DNA of 64,000 bases, taken from assembly GCF_001752365.1 (NCBI RefSeq), contig NZ_MEIY01000001.1:352087-416086 (forward strand), in the 5' to 3' direction. This DNA comes from Marinobacter sp. X15-166B. Its GTDB lineage: Bacteria; Pseudomonadota; Gammaproteobacteria; Pseudomonadales; Oleiphilaceae. Below, in pieces: positions 1 through 8,495 of the stretch. Every line of letters starts with the position of its first letter. Position 1 is the first letter of the stretch. A program made the translations under genes and the position numbers. The notes under the pieces were generated by a model that saw nothing but the letters and a program-made list of their open reading frames with translations, was not told the origin of the DNA and searched no databases.

Positions 1-682
1 AGCTGAGACCCTTGACCCCGGCGGGCGCGCCCTTGATTCGGGCCAGGACCAGGTGGATGATATTGTCCGTCAACGACTGTTCGCCACCGGAAATGTAAAT
101 CTTCGCCCCCTTGATCAGATAGCTGCCGTCGTCTGCCGGCGTGGCGGAAGTGCGGATATCCGCCAACGAGGAGCCGGCATGGGGTTCGGTCATCGCCATG
201 GTGCCTGCGAAGCGGCCCGACAGCAGGTGGGGCAGATAGACCTCCCGTTGCTGGGCGTTACCAAACGCCCGGATCAGGTTGGCCGCCGCAGCGGTCAGCA
301 GCGGGTAGCCGGCCGTCGCCGGGTTGGCCGCAGTAAACAGTCCGTTACAGGCGGCCATGACGGACTCGGGCAATTGCATCCCGCCCAGCTGATAATCGAA
401 ACCGCCCGCCAGAAAGCCCGCCTGTGCGTAAGCATCTACCGCTTCCTTCACCTCGGGCAGCAGGCTGATCTCGTTGTCAATGAGTGTGGGTTCGTCTCTG
501 TCGGCCGCGCGGTTGTGATTGGCGAACTTGTCCCGCGCGAGACACTCTGCCGTGTCAAGAACCCCATCGTAGCTCTCACGACTGTGTTCCTTGAACCGCT
601 CCCGGGTGACCAGGCTTGCGGTGTCGAGCACCTCGTAGAGCTGAAAGGCCAGATCCTGACGATCTATCAGTGTGTCCGTCAT
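1..682 (-). CDS. Acyl-CoA dehydrogenase, long (DmdC-like) form, 3' part outside window
   Basis: N-terminal ~227 codons of an acyl-CoA dehydrogenase that runs off the left edge. The ATG at 682-680 follows a GGAGA Shine-Dalgarno. The product begins MTDTLIDRQDLAF and reaches the middle beta domain, with the FAD/substrate motif MAMTEPHAGSSLADIR and the block GAKIYISGGEQSLTDNI. The ISGGE-type block and the long helical N-terminus are typical of the ~590-residue acyl-CoA dehydrogenases often annotated as 3-methylmercaptopropionyl-CoA dehydrogenase (DmdC). Most members probably act in general fatty acyl-CoA oxidation, so no substrate is assigned. FAD-dependent alpha,beta-oxidation of an acyl-CoA thioester in the cytoplasm is the expected reaction. 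Confidence 0.85.
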   Translation of the reverse strand, partial: MTDTLIDRQDLAFQLYEVLDTASLVTRERFKEHSRESYDGVLDTAECLARDKFANHNRAADRDEPTLIDNEISLLPEVKEAVDAYAQAGFLAGGFDYQLGGMQLPESVMAACNGLFTAANPATAGYPLLTAAAANLIRAFGNAQQREVYLPHLLSGRFAGTMAMTEPHAGSSLADIRTSATPADDGSYLIKGAKIYISGGEQSLTDNIIHLVLARIKGAPAGVKGLS

Positions 683-820
683 AACTTCTCCTGCTGGTAA
701 CCGGGCGCGGCCGTATGCCCCCGCCATGGCGCGGCTTATGCATCTATTTGAGTGACAGGCCGGTTGGCCGCCAAGAACGTAAATAATTTCGACAGGTGTA
801 ACGCGTGGGGAGGTATTACC

Positions 821-985
821 ATGAACACACCCATCAATGCCAGCACGCATGACCGCCTGACCCGGCTGTATGCCCTGAAGCAAAAACAGTTGCGTCAGGC
901 CAGTCAGCACACCGACAGCCTGCAGTATCGTGTGCTCGTGGCCGAAGCCCGGGCCATCAGTGACGCGTTGAAAGCGTCACCCTGA
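821..985 (+). CDS. Small hypothetical protein, 54 aa
   Basis: Short frame starting at ATG 821 behind a strong GGGGAGG Shine-Dalgarno (806-812). A longer reading from 752 is possible but has no ribosome site. The product is hydrophilic and probably helical (LTRLYALKQKQLRQASQH), without signal peptide or membrane segment. It resembles small acidic/basic helical proteins seen next to metabolic genes, but I do not recognise a family. It is transcribed away from the acyl-CoA dehydrogenase and converges on the EF-hand gene. Confidence 0.5.
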   Translation: MNTPINASTHDRLTRLYALKQKQLRQASQHTDSLQYRVLVAEARAISDALKASP

Positions 986-1004
986 TCGCGCGCCGGGCAG
1001 ATAC

Positions 1005-1032
1005 AAAAAACCCCAGGTCTTGCGGCCTGGGG
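1005..1032 (-). terminator. Intrinsic terminator of the EF-hand gene
   Basis: On the minus strand CCCCAGG (from 1032) pairs with CCTGGGG across a short loop and is followed by six T (1010-1005). It lies 26 bases past the EF-hand stop codon and is a textbook Rho-independent terminator for that gene. Confidence 0.8.
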
Positions 1033-1057
1033 CACGTATCAAGCGGGGAGTAACAAG

Positions 1058-1417
1058 TTACTCCATGTTCATTTGGTACTCTTCGTACTCCTCACGGCCG
1101 ACTGCACCGTCGCCATCTTTGTCCAGTTCGTCCATGCGCAAATTCCGGCGTTCCGCATTGCTTTCACCTGCCTGACCGGCGGCGGTACTGCCGTGCACGT
1201 TCAACTCTTCTTCACTGAGCATGCCGTCGCCGTCGGTGTCGAGTTCGTCAAATCGGGCTGCGCCCATGTGACTGGCGGTGGAATCCATCATTTTGCCATG
1301 GTCTTTGCCGGAATCCATCGCATCAGACGCGTGATCGCCGTGGCTGGCCGCCATCGTCAGCGGCGACATCATGGCCAGAGAAACGGCGGTAACAAGGGTC
1401 ATCATTTTGATCTTCAT
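1058..1417 (-). CDS. Secreted EF-hand calcium-binding protein, 119 aa
   Basis: Starts at ATG 1417 behind AGGAGA; an upstream in-frame ATG at 1501 would add 28 unlikely residues. A Sec signal peptide (MKIKMMTLVTAVSLAMMSPLTMAA) is followed by a His/Asp-rich linker and two EF-hand loops, DTDGDGMLSEEE and DKDGDGAVGREE, with the expected Asp at loop positions 1, 3 and 5, Gly at 6 and Glu at 12. It should be a small periplasmic calcium-binding protein. The role (buffer or sensor) is unknown. It is monocistronic, with its own terminator. Confidence 0.8.
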   Translation of the reverse strand: MKIKMMTLVTAVSLAMMSPLTMAASHGDHASDAMDSGKDHGKMMDSTASHMGAARFDELDTDGDGMLSEEELNVHGSTAAGQAGESNAERRNLRMDELDKDGDGAVGREEYEEYQMNME

Positions 1418-1911
1418 AAGGTGTCTCCTGTATAGGTGCCCTTTTGGATCTGTCGTTGACCATCGGGTTGCCGACACGTTTCGTGGGGCCACCCGACCCA
1501 TTCAGTTAGAACCCAAAGCCGCCGTATTTCCAGTGAAACTTCCTTAATCCCGGCGCTCAGGCGCCTGGTTGGGGGCCCCGATTATGTCGCTATGCTATCT
1601 GAATCAGGGTGATTTGCTTGACCTGCCGCACTTGGCACGTATTATCTGCCTTCAAGATTTAACTGCGGAGTATTCATGGCTGTTCAGCCTTCATCCAGTA
1701 ACGACCAAAGAGATCTCCTCTCTCGCATGCGCCGGGGAAGACTTCCTTACCTGCCCGATCCGCCCTGCCACTGCTGATTGCAATAGCGGGTCAGGCGTCC
1801 AATCCGTGCAGATGCCTGTACCGGCGTCTAGACTTTGCTAACTTCTTCGAAATCCACTTTGTCAATACAATGACCCGGATGCCCTAGTCCGGATTCAATT
1901 ATGAGGTTGGC
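1418..1911. other. 494-bp intergenic stretch, possible 33-aa leader ORF
   Basis: Divergent region between the EF-hand gene and mrp. It must hold promoters for both. The only coding candidate is 1676-1777 (+): ATG after GCGGAG, product MAVQPSSSNDQRDLLSRMRR and 13 further residues ending CHC. This looks like the beginning of a lost gene or a chance frame. CCGGA/TCCGG arms flank a short spacer near 1873-1890, just upstream of the mrp start. Nothing else is recognisable. Confidence 0.3.
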
Positions 1912-4725
1912 ATGACCCTATCGCTGGTCGTATTACTGCCTTTTCTGGGCGCCATTGCCGCACCACTGTTTGCTCAAGCCGGACGCACGGCCATCGCCAT
2001 TGCATCGTCGGTTCCGGCGGTGGTGGCCCTGAGCATCCTGTTTCCTCACTGGAAAACCCTGGCCTCAGGCAACGTGTTTCTGGAAACCTACCAGTGGTTG
2101 CCATCGCTGGGTGTCTCGCTCAGCTTCCGCCTGGACGGGCTGTCGATGCTGTTCGCCCTGCTGATCCTGGTGATTGGTCTGCTGGTGATTGTTTACGCCC
2201 GCTACTATTTGAAACCACAGGAGAACATTGGCAAGTTTTACGCGCTTCTGCTGTGCTTCATGGGTGCCATGCTGGGCATTGTCTTGTCCAGCAACCTGTT
2301 GCTGATGCTGATTTTCTGGGAATTGACCAGCGTGGTGTCGTTCCTGCTGATCGGTTACTGGAGTCACAAAAAAGACGCCCGCCGGGGCGCCCGCATGGCA
2401 CTGGCGATCACCGGTGGCGGCGGTCTGGCGTTGCTCGCCGGCATTCTGCTGCTGGGCCACATCGTGGGCAGCTTCGAGCTGGATCAGGTACTGGCCGCCG
2501 GAGCGCTGATCAAGGCCCACCCGCTGTACCCGTTTGCACTGGCGCTGGTGTTACTCGGCGCGTTTACCAAATCCGCCCAGTTCCCGTTTCATTTCTGGCT
2601 GCCCCACGCCATGCAGGCGCCCACGCCAGTGTCCGCTTACCTGCATTCGGCCACCATGGTCAAAGCGGGCGTGTTCCTGCTGGCACGTTTGTACCCGGCG
2701 CTGGCGGGCACCGAGCAGTGGTTCTTCATGGTCAGTTTTACCGGCATGCTCACCCTGCTGATCGGCGCCTATGTGGCGTTATTCAAGCATGACCTCAAAG
2801 GCTTGCTGGCGTATTCCACCGTCAGCCATCTGGGTCTGATCACCCTGCTGTTTGGCATGGGGACGCCGCTGGCAGCCGTCGCGGGACTGTTCCATGTGGT
2901 CAACCACGCCACCTTCAAGGCGTCGCTGTTTATGGCCGCCGGCATTATCGACCATGAGACCGGCACCCGCGACATGCGCCACATCAACGGGCTGTGGCGG
3001 TTCATGCCCCACACCGCCACGCTGGCGATGGTCTCCGCCGCGTCCATGGCCGGGGTGCCCCTGCTGAACGGGTTCATCAGCAAAGAGATGTTTTTTGCCG
3101 AGGCACTGCAGATCAACCTTCCCGGCATCTGGGTGTATCTGCCGCCGGTCATTGCCACTCTGGCGGGTATCTTCGGGGTGGCCTACTCGGCACGGTTTAT
3201 TCACGATGTCTTTTTCAACGGCAAACCGCTGAATCTGCCCATTTACCCGCCCCAGGAACCCCCGCGATACATGAAGATCCCGGTGGAAATTCTGGTGTTT
3301 GCTTGCATCATGGTGGGCATGTTTCCGGCCATTTCGGTCGGCCCGCTGCTGTATGCGGCGGCCGCGGCCACCCTTGGCGGCCCGGTGCCCGACTACGAAC
3401 TGGCGGTGCTGCACGGATTCAACCTGCCGTTATTAATGAGCTTTCTGGCTTTCTTCGGCGGTTTGCTGCTGTACACCCAGCGCCAGCGCCTGTTCGATTT
3501 CCACGCCCGTTTCAAGGAAATCGATGAAAAGGCCGTGTTCGAAGCGCTGGTCGCACGTCTGGTGGATCGCGCCCATCAATTTACGGCGCGCATTGAGAAT
3601 GGCTCGCTGCAACGCTATGCCACGCTCTTGGTGGTCAGCGCCATTGTGGTCGCCGTCATGCCCCTGAGCGAGCTGGGCATTTCCATTGGTGCCAATGGCC
3701 TGACCCCGCTGGACTGGCCGACAGCCCTGGGCGCACTGATTCTGGTGGTGTGCGCGTTTGGCACCGTGTACATGCACCGCAGCCGCTTTTTCGCGCTGAT
3801 CCTGCTCAGTGTCGTGGGCTTGATGGTGTCCCTCGGATTCGTACGGTTCTCATCGCCCGACCTGGCCATGACCCAGCTCTCTGTGGAGGTGGTCACGATT
3901 GTGCTGCTCATGCTGGCCCTGTATTACATGCCCTCCTGGACGCCCGTGGAAACGCCTCTGTCGCGCCGGCTTCGCGATGGGGCGCTGGCCCTCACCGCCG
4001 GTGCCGGCATGACCCTGGTCACCCTGGCCATGCTGACCCAGCCGTTTGACTCCATCTCCAGTTTCTTCCTGGCCAACAGCAAGGTCGGCGGCGGTGGCAC
4101 CAACGTGGTCAATGTCATCCTGGTGGATTTCCGCGGCTTCGATACCCTGGGCGAAATCACCGTACTGGCGATCGCGGCTCTGGGGATCTACGCCGTGCTG
4201 AAAGGCACGACCCTGCCGGTCCCCCCCGGGGACGGCTTCGGACACCCTTGGGCCCGCGACAACCATCCGGTGATGTTGCGCCAGATCGCCCGGCCCATGC
4301 TGCCCCTGGCTCTGATGATCTCCGCTTACGTGTTCCTGCGCGGTCACAACATGCCCGGAGGCGGTTTTGTGGCGGGGCTGATCACCTCGGTGGCGTTGAT
4401 TCTGCAATACGTCGCCAGTGGCATCGTCTGGACCCAGGAGCGCATACCATTCCGCTACCACAATGTGATCGCCCTCGGTCTGCTGTTCGCGACCGTGGCC
4501 GGCGCGGGCAGTTACGCCTACGGCTACCCGTTCCTCACCTCCGCCTTTGGCTATATCACCTGGCCGGTGGTGGGCAAGTTTGAAGTGGCCTCCGCGCTCG
4601 TGTTCGATCTGGGGGTGTACCTGGCGGTCGTCGGGGCGACCTTGCTGGCATTGGTCAGCATCGGACGCCTGTCACCTCACTCCGCAACCAAAAGTCTGAA
4701 AACAAGGGGTTCACGATGGAACTGA
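1912..4725 (+). CDS. mrpA: Na+/H+ antiporter subunit A fused to subunit B
   Basis: 937-residue polytopic protein. Residues ~1-500 are the MrpA/NuoL-like proton-translocating core, with the conserved TM Glu (E137 in LMLIFWELTSVV) and Lys (K220 in AFTKSAQFPFHFWLP). The C-terminal ~160 residues, from about residue 775 (GDGFGHPWARDNHPVMLRQ, then RGHNMPGGGF), are a complete MrpB domain, a fusion found in Pha/Mrp systems of several proteobacteria. It forms the heart of the inner-membrane hetero-oligomer that exports Na+ in exchange for protons. First gene of the operon; its last 10 bases overlap mrpC. Confidence 0.95.
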   Translation: MTLSLVVLLPFLGAIAAPLFAQAGRTAIAIASSVPAVVALSILFPHWKTLASGNVFLETYQWLPSLGVSLSFRLDGLSMLFALLILVIGLLVIVYARYYLKPQENIGKFYALLLCFMGAMLGIVLSSNLLLMLIFWELTSVVSFLLIGYWSHKKDARRGARMALAITGGGGLALLAGILLLGHIVGSFELDQVLAAGALIKAHPLYPFALALVLLGAFTKSAQFPFHFWLPHAMQAPTPVSAYLHSATMVKAGVFLLARLYPALAGTEQWFFMVSFTGMLTLLIGAYVALFKHDLKGLLAYSTVSHLGLITLLFGMGTPLAAVAGLFHVVNHATFKASLFMAAGIIDHETGTRDMRHINGLWRFMPHTATLAMVSAASMAGVPLLNGFISKEMFFAEALQINLPGIWVYLPPVIATLAGIFGVAYSARFIHDVFFNGKPLNLPIYPPQEPPRYMKIPVEILVFACIMVGMFPAISVGPLLYAAAAATLGGPVPDYELAVLHGFNLPLLMSFLAFFGGLLLYTQRQRLFDFHARFKEIDEKAVFEALVARLVDRAHQFTARIENGSLQRYATLLVVSAIVVAVMPLSELGISIGANGLTPLDWPTALGALILVVCAFGTVYMHRSRFFALILLSVVGLMVSLGFVRFSSPDLAMTQLSVEVVTIVLLMLALYYMPSWTPVETPLSRRLRDGALALTAGAGMTLVTLAMLTQPFDSISSFFLANSKVGGGGTNVVNVILVDFRGFDTLGEITVLAIAALGIYAVLKGTTLPVPPGDGFGHPWARDNHPVMLRQIARPMLPLALMISAYVFLRGHNMPGGGFVAGLITSVALILQYVASGIVWTQERIPFRYHNVIALGLLFATVAGAGSYAYGYPFLTSAFGYITWPVVGKFEVASALVFDLGVYLAVVGATLLALVSIGRLSPHSATKSLKTRGSRWN

Positions 4726-5081
4726 CCGTTGCTCTGGTTATCGGCGCACTGACGGCGTCCGGTGTGTATCTGCTGCTGCGTGCCCGCACCTTCCCGGTGG
4801 TGCTCGGTCTGACCCTGTTGTCCTATGGCGTCAATCTGTTCCTGTTTGCCACCGGTCGCCTGATGACCGGTGGGCAACCGATTCTGGGCAGCACCGAGAC
4901 CTACTCGGACCCACTGCCACAAGCGCTGGTGCTCACCGCCATCGTCATCGGCTTTGCCATGACCGCCTTTGTGGTGGTGCTGGCGTTGCGCAGCCAGGCC
5001 GATCACCAGGACGACCATGTCGACGGTGCCAACCATAACGGCCACCAGAATTCGACGGTAAGCCAGGAGCAGAGCCGATGA
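4716..5081 (+). CDS. mrpC: Na+/H+ antiporter subunit C
   Basis: 121-residue NuoK-like subunit with three membrane segments and the family motif TFPVVLGLTLLSYGVNLFL, followed by the loop with GGQPILG and DPLPQALVLTAIVI. The polar, His/Asp-rich tail (DHQDDHVDGANHNGH) faces the cytoplasm or a subunit interface. It overlaps mrpA by 10 bases and mrpD by four (ATGA), so translation is probably coupled. Part of the single-function Mrp antiporter complex. Confidence 0.93.
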   Translation: MELTVALVIGALTASGVYLLLRARTFPVVLGLTLLSYGVNLFLFATGRLMTGGQPILGSTETYSDPLPQALVLTAIVIGFAMTAFVVVLALRSQADHQDDHVDGANHNGHQNSTVSQEQSR

Positions 5082-6598
5082 ATCATTGGTTGACCGCTCC
5101 CATCCTGATTCCGTTGCTGGGTGGTATCCTGCAGGTGTTTGTCGGCTACGCGCCGCTCCCCTTGCGGCGCACCCTGGCGCTGGCCACTACGGCCATTCTG
5201 CTGGCCTCCGCCATAGCGCTGCTGGCCCTGGCCAACGACGGCAGTTACCGCGCCTATACGCTGGGCAACTGGGCACCGCCGTTTGGCATCGTCCTGGTGC
5301 TCGACCGGCTGGCGGCACTGATGCTGGTGATGACCGCAGTGCTCGCGTTCTGTTCACATTTGTATGCGATCAACCGGGTGGATGAAACCAGCCGCCAGTT
5401 TCACTCCTTGTATCTGTTTTTGCTGATGGGACTGAACATCGCGTTTCTGACCGGGGATCTGTTCAATCTGTTCGTGGCGTTTGAAGTCCTGCTGATCGCT
5501 TCCTACGGCCTGCTCATGCACGGCAAAGGCACACAGCGGACTGTGCCCGGATTGCATTACGTGGTCCTGAATCTGGCCGGTTCGGCGCTGTTTCTGATCA
5601 GCGTCGGCATGATCTACAGCGTCACCGGCACCCTCAACATGGCTGACCTTGCCATCAAGGTGGCCCGGGTCAACCCGGCCGACGTCCCCATTCTGCAGGC
5701 CGGGGGCATGTTGCTGCTGGTGGTATTCGCCTTGAAATCCGCCATCTTGCCGCTGTGTTTCTGGCTGCCAAAGGCCTACGCCAGTGCCACGGCCCCCGTC
5801 TCCGCCATTTTCGTGGTGATGACCAAGGTGGGTGTCTATGCCATCCTGCGGGTTTATATCCTGATCTTCGGCGCCGAGGCCGGCGCCCTCGCCAACCTGG
5901 GACTGGACTGGCTGTTCCCGCTGGCGCTGGCCACGCTGGTGATGGGGGTGATCGGCGCCCTCGGAGCCAACAACCTCAAGACCCTGGTCACCTGGCAGGT
6001 GCTGATTTCGGTGGGCACCCTGTTTGCGGCTATTGGTCTGGGGAACGTTGCAGGGGTTTCCGGTGCCTTGTTCTATATGGTCAACACCACCTGGGTAACC
6101 GCCGGCCTGTTTCTGGTGTGCGATCTGGTTGCCGGGCAACGCGGTTGCGTGGGTGACAAGATTGTCACCGCCCCGCGGATGCACAACCGAACCCTGCTCA
6201 GCGTCCTGTTTCTGCTGGGTGCGGTCGCTGCGGTCGGGCTGCCGCCTCTCAGCGGTTTTTTCGGCAAGCTGCTGATTTTGAAAGCAGCCACGCCCGGCCC
6301 GCAGATGGTCTGGCTGTGGGCCGTACTGTTGATCGGTGGATTCTTTACACTGATCGCCTACAGTCGCGCCGGCTCCATCGTGTTCTGGCGTAACAGTGAA
6401 GGCCATGTGGCCCAAATCGAGCGCCTCACGGTTCCGGTCACCGTCAGCACCGGGGTGCTGATTGCCATGAGTGCCGCCATCGTCGTGCTGGCGGGCCCGT
6501 TCAGTGCCTACGCCGAAGCCACCGCCCGGCAACTGTTTGACACCGGCCAGTACCTTGAGATTCTGCACACACCGACCATCGGGAGTGACACACCATGA
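5078..6598 (+). CDS. mrpD: Na+/H+ antiporter subunit D
   Basis: 506-residue NuoM/N-like subunit with about 14 membrane helices. The conserved Glu (E136 in LFVAFEVLLIASYG) and Lys (K220 in FALKSAILPLCFWLPKAYA) required for ion translocation in homologues are both present, and further antiporter motifs follow (TAPVSAIFVVMTKVGVYAI, GLPPLSGFFGKLL). Overlaps mrpC and mrpE by four bases each. With MrpA it supplies the proton channels of the complex. Confidence 0.95.
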   Translation: MNHWLTAPILIPLLGGILQVFVGYAPLPLRRTLALATTAILLASAIALLALANDGSYRAYTLGNWAPPFGIVLVLDRLAALMLVMTAVLAFCSHLYAINRVDETSRQFHSLYLFLLMGLNIAFLTGDLFNLFVAFEVLLIASYGLLMHGKGTQRTVPGLHYVVLNLAGSALFLISVGMIYSVTGTLNMADLAIKVARVNPADVPILQAGGMLLLVVFALKSAILPLCFWLPKAYASATAPVSAIFVVMTKVGVYAILRVYILIFGAEAGALANLGLDWLFPLALATLVMGVIGALGANNLKTLVTWQVLISVGTLFAAIGLGNVAGVSGALFYMVNTTWVTAGLFLVCDLVAGQRGCVGDKIVTAPRMHNRTLLSVLFLLGAVAAVGLPPLSGFFGKLLILKAATPGPQMVWLWAVLLIGGFFTLIAYSRAGSIVFWRNSEGHVAQIERLTVPVTVSTGVLIAMSAAIVVLAGPFSAYAEATARQLFDTGQYLEILHTPTIGSDTP

Positions 6599-7083
6599 GT
6601 ACACGTCTGGGTTTTCCGCAACCTTTTCTCAGCGTCATTCTGTTTTGCGTCTGGCAGCTGCTCGGTGACGGCGTGTCGGGCGCCAGCATCATCGTCGGCC
6701 TGGTGCTGGCCTGGCTGTTGCCGCAACTCACCCGCGGCTTCTGGCCGGAGCGGCCGGCAACCAGGAAGCTGTGGCTGATGCCCGTTTACGTGCTGCGGGT
6801 GCTGGTGGACATCGTCATGGCGAGCATCTCGGTAGCCCGCCTGGTGCTCAATCCGCGCCAGCCGGAGCCGGCGTTTATCAACTATCCGGTTACGCTGGAG
6901 AACCCCCTGGCGATCACCATTCTGGCCAGTACGGTATCGCTGACACCGGGAACCGTCAGCGCCGACATCAGCGATGATTATCAGGTCTTGCTGATCCACG
7001 CCCTGGATACCCAGGATCCGGACCAGGTGATTGCGGATATCCGGCGACGCTATGAAGCCCCCCTGCTGGAGATGTTCAAATGA
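6595..7083 (+). CDS. mrpE: Na+/H+ antiporter subunit E
   Basis: 162 residues, two N-terminal membrane helices, then the cytoplasmic domain with the family motifs NPLAITILASTVSLTPGTVS and LLIHALD. MrpE is needed for full antiport activity in characterised complexes, although it has no respiratory-complex homologue. Overlaps mrpD and mrpF by four bases at each end. Confidence 0.93.
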   Translation: MSTRLGFPQPFLSVILFCVWQLLGDGVSGASIIVGLVLAWLLPQLTRGFWPERPATRKLWLMPVYVLRVLVDIVMASISVARLVLNPRQPEPAFINYPVTLENPLAITILASTVSLTPGTVSADISDDYQVLLIHALDTQDPDQVIADIRRRYEAPLLEMFK

Positions 7084-7349
7084 TTACCGCAGCCCTCTAC
7101 ATCACCATCGGCATGGTTACTCTGGCGGTGGCGCTGAACACTTACCGGTTGTTCAGGGGCCCGGACGCGGCTGACCGGGTGCTGGCCCTCGATACCCTGT
7201 ACATCAACGCCATTGCCCTGATTATTCTGTTCGGCATAGCTCTGGGTACGCACCTGTATATGGAGGCCGGTCTGCTCATCGCCGTGATGGGGTTTGTGGG
7301 CACCGTGGCCATGTCGAAGTATCTGAAACGCGGCAGTGTGATTGAATAA
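7080..7349 (+). CDS. mrpF: Na+/H+ antiporter subunit F
   Basis: 89 residues with three membrane segments and the family motif YRLFRGPDAADRVLALDTLY. Small hydrophobic subunit of the Mrp complex, implicated in other species in Na+ and bile-salt efflux. Overlaps mrpE by four bases; mrpG follows after 17 bases. Confidence 0.93.
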   Translation: MITAALYITIGMVTLAVALNTYRLFRGPDAADRVLALDTLYINAIALIILFGIALGTHLYMEAGLLIAVMGFVGTVAMSKYLKRGSVIE

Positions 7350-7366
7350 TCAACGAGGATAGACTG

Positions 7367-7699
7367 ATGAGTGTTGTGACCGAGTACGCCCTCTCTGCCT
7401 TGCTGCTGATTGGCGGTTTCTTCACCCTGGTGGGCGCGATCGGGCTGGTGCGGCTGCCGGATTTTTACACCCGGCTGCACGCGCCTACCAAAGCCACCAC
7501 CCTTGGTGTGGGAGCCATCATGCTGGCGTCCGTAGGCTATTTCAGTTCCACCGGCGCGGGGCCGGGTGCGTCCGAGATACTGATTACCGTATTCCTGTTG
7601 CTGACCGCCCCGGTAAGCGCCAATATTATTGCCAAAGCGGCCATGCACCTGGACGAGAAGCCGGTGGCGGGAACCAAAGGCAACCCCTGGGAGCAATGA
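7367..7699 (+). CDS. mrpG: Na+/H+ antiporter subunit G
   Basis: 110 residues, three membrane helices and the MrpG signature GAIGLVRLPDFYTRLHAPTKATTLG. Last gene of the operon, preceded by GAGGATAG. It ends seven bases from the convergent DUF4112 gene, so transcription must stop in a very short space; only a weak GGGGG/CCCCC pairing is visible there. Confidence 0.93.
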   Translation: MSVVTEYALSALLLIGGFFTLVGAIGLVRLPDFYTRLHAPTKATTLGVGAIMLASVGYFSSTGAGPGASEILITVFLLLTAPVSANIIAKAAMHLDEKPVAGTKGNPWEQ

Positions 7700-7706
7700 C
7701 AGGGGG

Positions 7707-8207
7707 TTAACCTTGCCCCCACAGCGAATAGCCCGCCAGCCCGAGCAACACCACAACCAGCCCCGCCAGCACCACCAGCAAGCCCCGGGTCAGCCAGCGC
7801 CGCCGGGGCGGTGCGGGCGTTAGTTGCTGGTGCAGATAAGTGCGCAGCAGGGCCGCGTTGCGGCTGTTCGCCTTCCAGTAGACATCAAACGCATCTCCGG
7901 CCACCGGGATCAGGCCCACCACACTTTCCAGCAGCACATTCGCCAGCATGCGCATCACCGTGCCCGTCCCGGCGCCGAGGCGAACCGCCTCCACCACCAG
8001 ATGCAGGGACAACAGCAACCCCGCCAGATCGCCGATACCCGGCAGCAGCCCGATCAGCGGATCCAGCCCGAAGCGTATCCGGGTAAAGGGAATGCGGAAC
8101 TGGCTGTCCAAAAGCCGGGCACGCTGCTCCAGCCTCGCCAGAGCCTGCGCGTATCTGGCCTGCTCCCCTGCCCCCGCAGCGACTGAGTTGCGTTTGGTAG
8201 CGGTCAT
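7707..8207 (-). CDS. DUF4112 membrane protein
   Basis: 166 residues from ATG 8207 (GGAGAG upstream; an ORF extension to 8285 has no ribosome site). The core RLLDSQFRIPFTRIRFGLDPLIGLLPGIGD and the second block LLESVVGLIPVAGDAFDVYWKANSRN are the two halves of DUF4112, each centred on a PGxGD/PVAGD turn between hydrophobic helices. A single membrane helix (LLVVLAGLVVVLLGLAGYSLW) closes the protein. Function unknown; often found beside ion-homeostasis and envelope genes. Confidence 0.8.
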   Translation of the reverse strand: MTATKRNSVAAGAGEQARYAQALARLEQRARLLDSQFRIPFTRIRFGLDPLIGLLPGIGDLAGLLLSLHLVVEAVRLGAGTGTVMRMLANVLLESVVGLIPVAGDAFDVYWKANSRNAALLRTYLHQQLTPAPPRRRWLTRGLLVVLAGLVVVLLGLAGYSLWGQG

Positions 8208-8269
8208 AAGGTTGGTGTGCTCTCCAGCGGATTGTTCGCCATAGTATGCGCCCTTGCGGGGTGTGCAAC

Positions 8270-8281
8270 ACCCTGCAGGGT
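8270..8281. repeat. 12-bp perfect palindrome ACCCTGCAGGGT
   Basis: Perfect palindrome in the 288-bp divergent space between DUF4112 and the acyl-CoA ligase. It sits ~60 bases upstream of the DUF4112 start and ~215 upstream of the ligase start. It could be an operator for either gene, or chance (it contains a PstI site). Confidence 0.25.
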
Positions 8282-8495
8282 ACATTAACTAACAGGGTGA
8301 AGACCGGGCAAGCCTCCGTCAACCAGGGCACAAGACGTGACCAAACTCACAAATAACTCAAGAAATCAGCTTGTTAGCCACTGAATGCGGGACTCGTTTT
8401 CATCCTTTCGAACGCTTCCGGTTTGCGCCCAACTGTGTCAGATTAGCTGCACATCTCGTTACAACATCAACAACCGAGAGCCAAGGAGCCCACTC

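Noticed and set aside
53..700. A long plus-strand frame at the left edge
   Set aside because: It is the antisense shadow of the acyl-CoA dehydrogenase, with no ribosome site or domain.
1632..1652. TTGGCACG...TCTGC resembling a sigma-54 promoter
   Set aside because: The GG to GC spacing is 12 rather than 10 bases, so it cannot function as a -24/-12 promoter.
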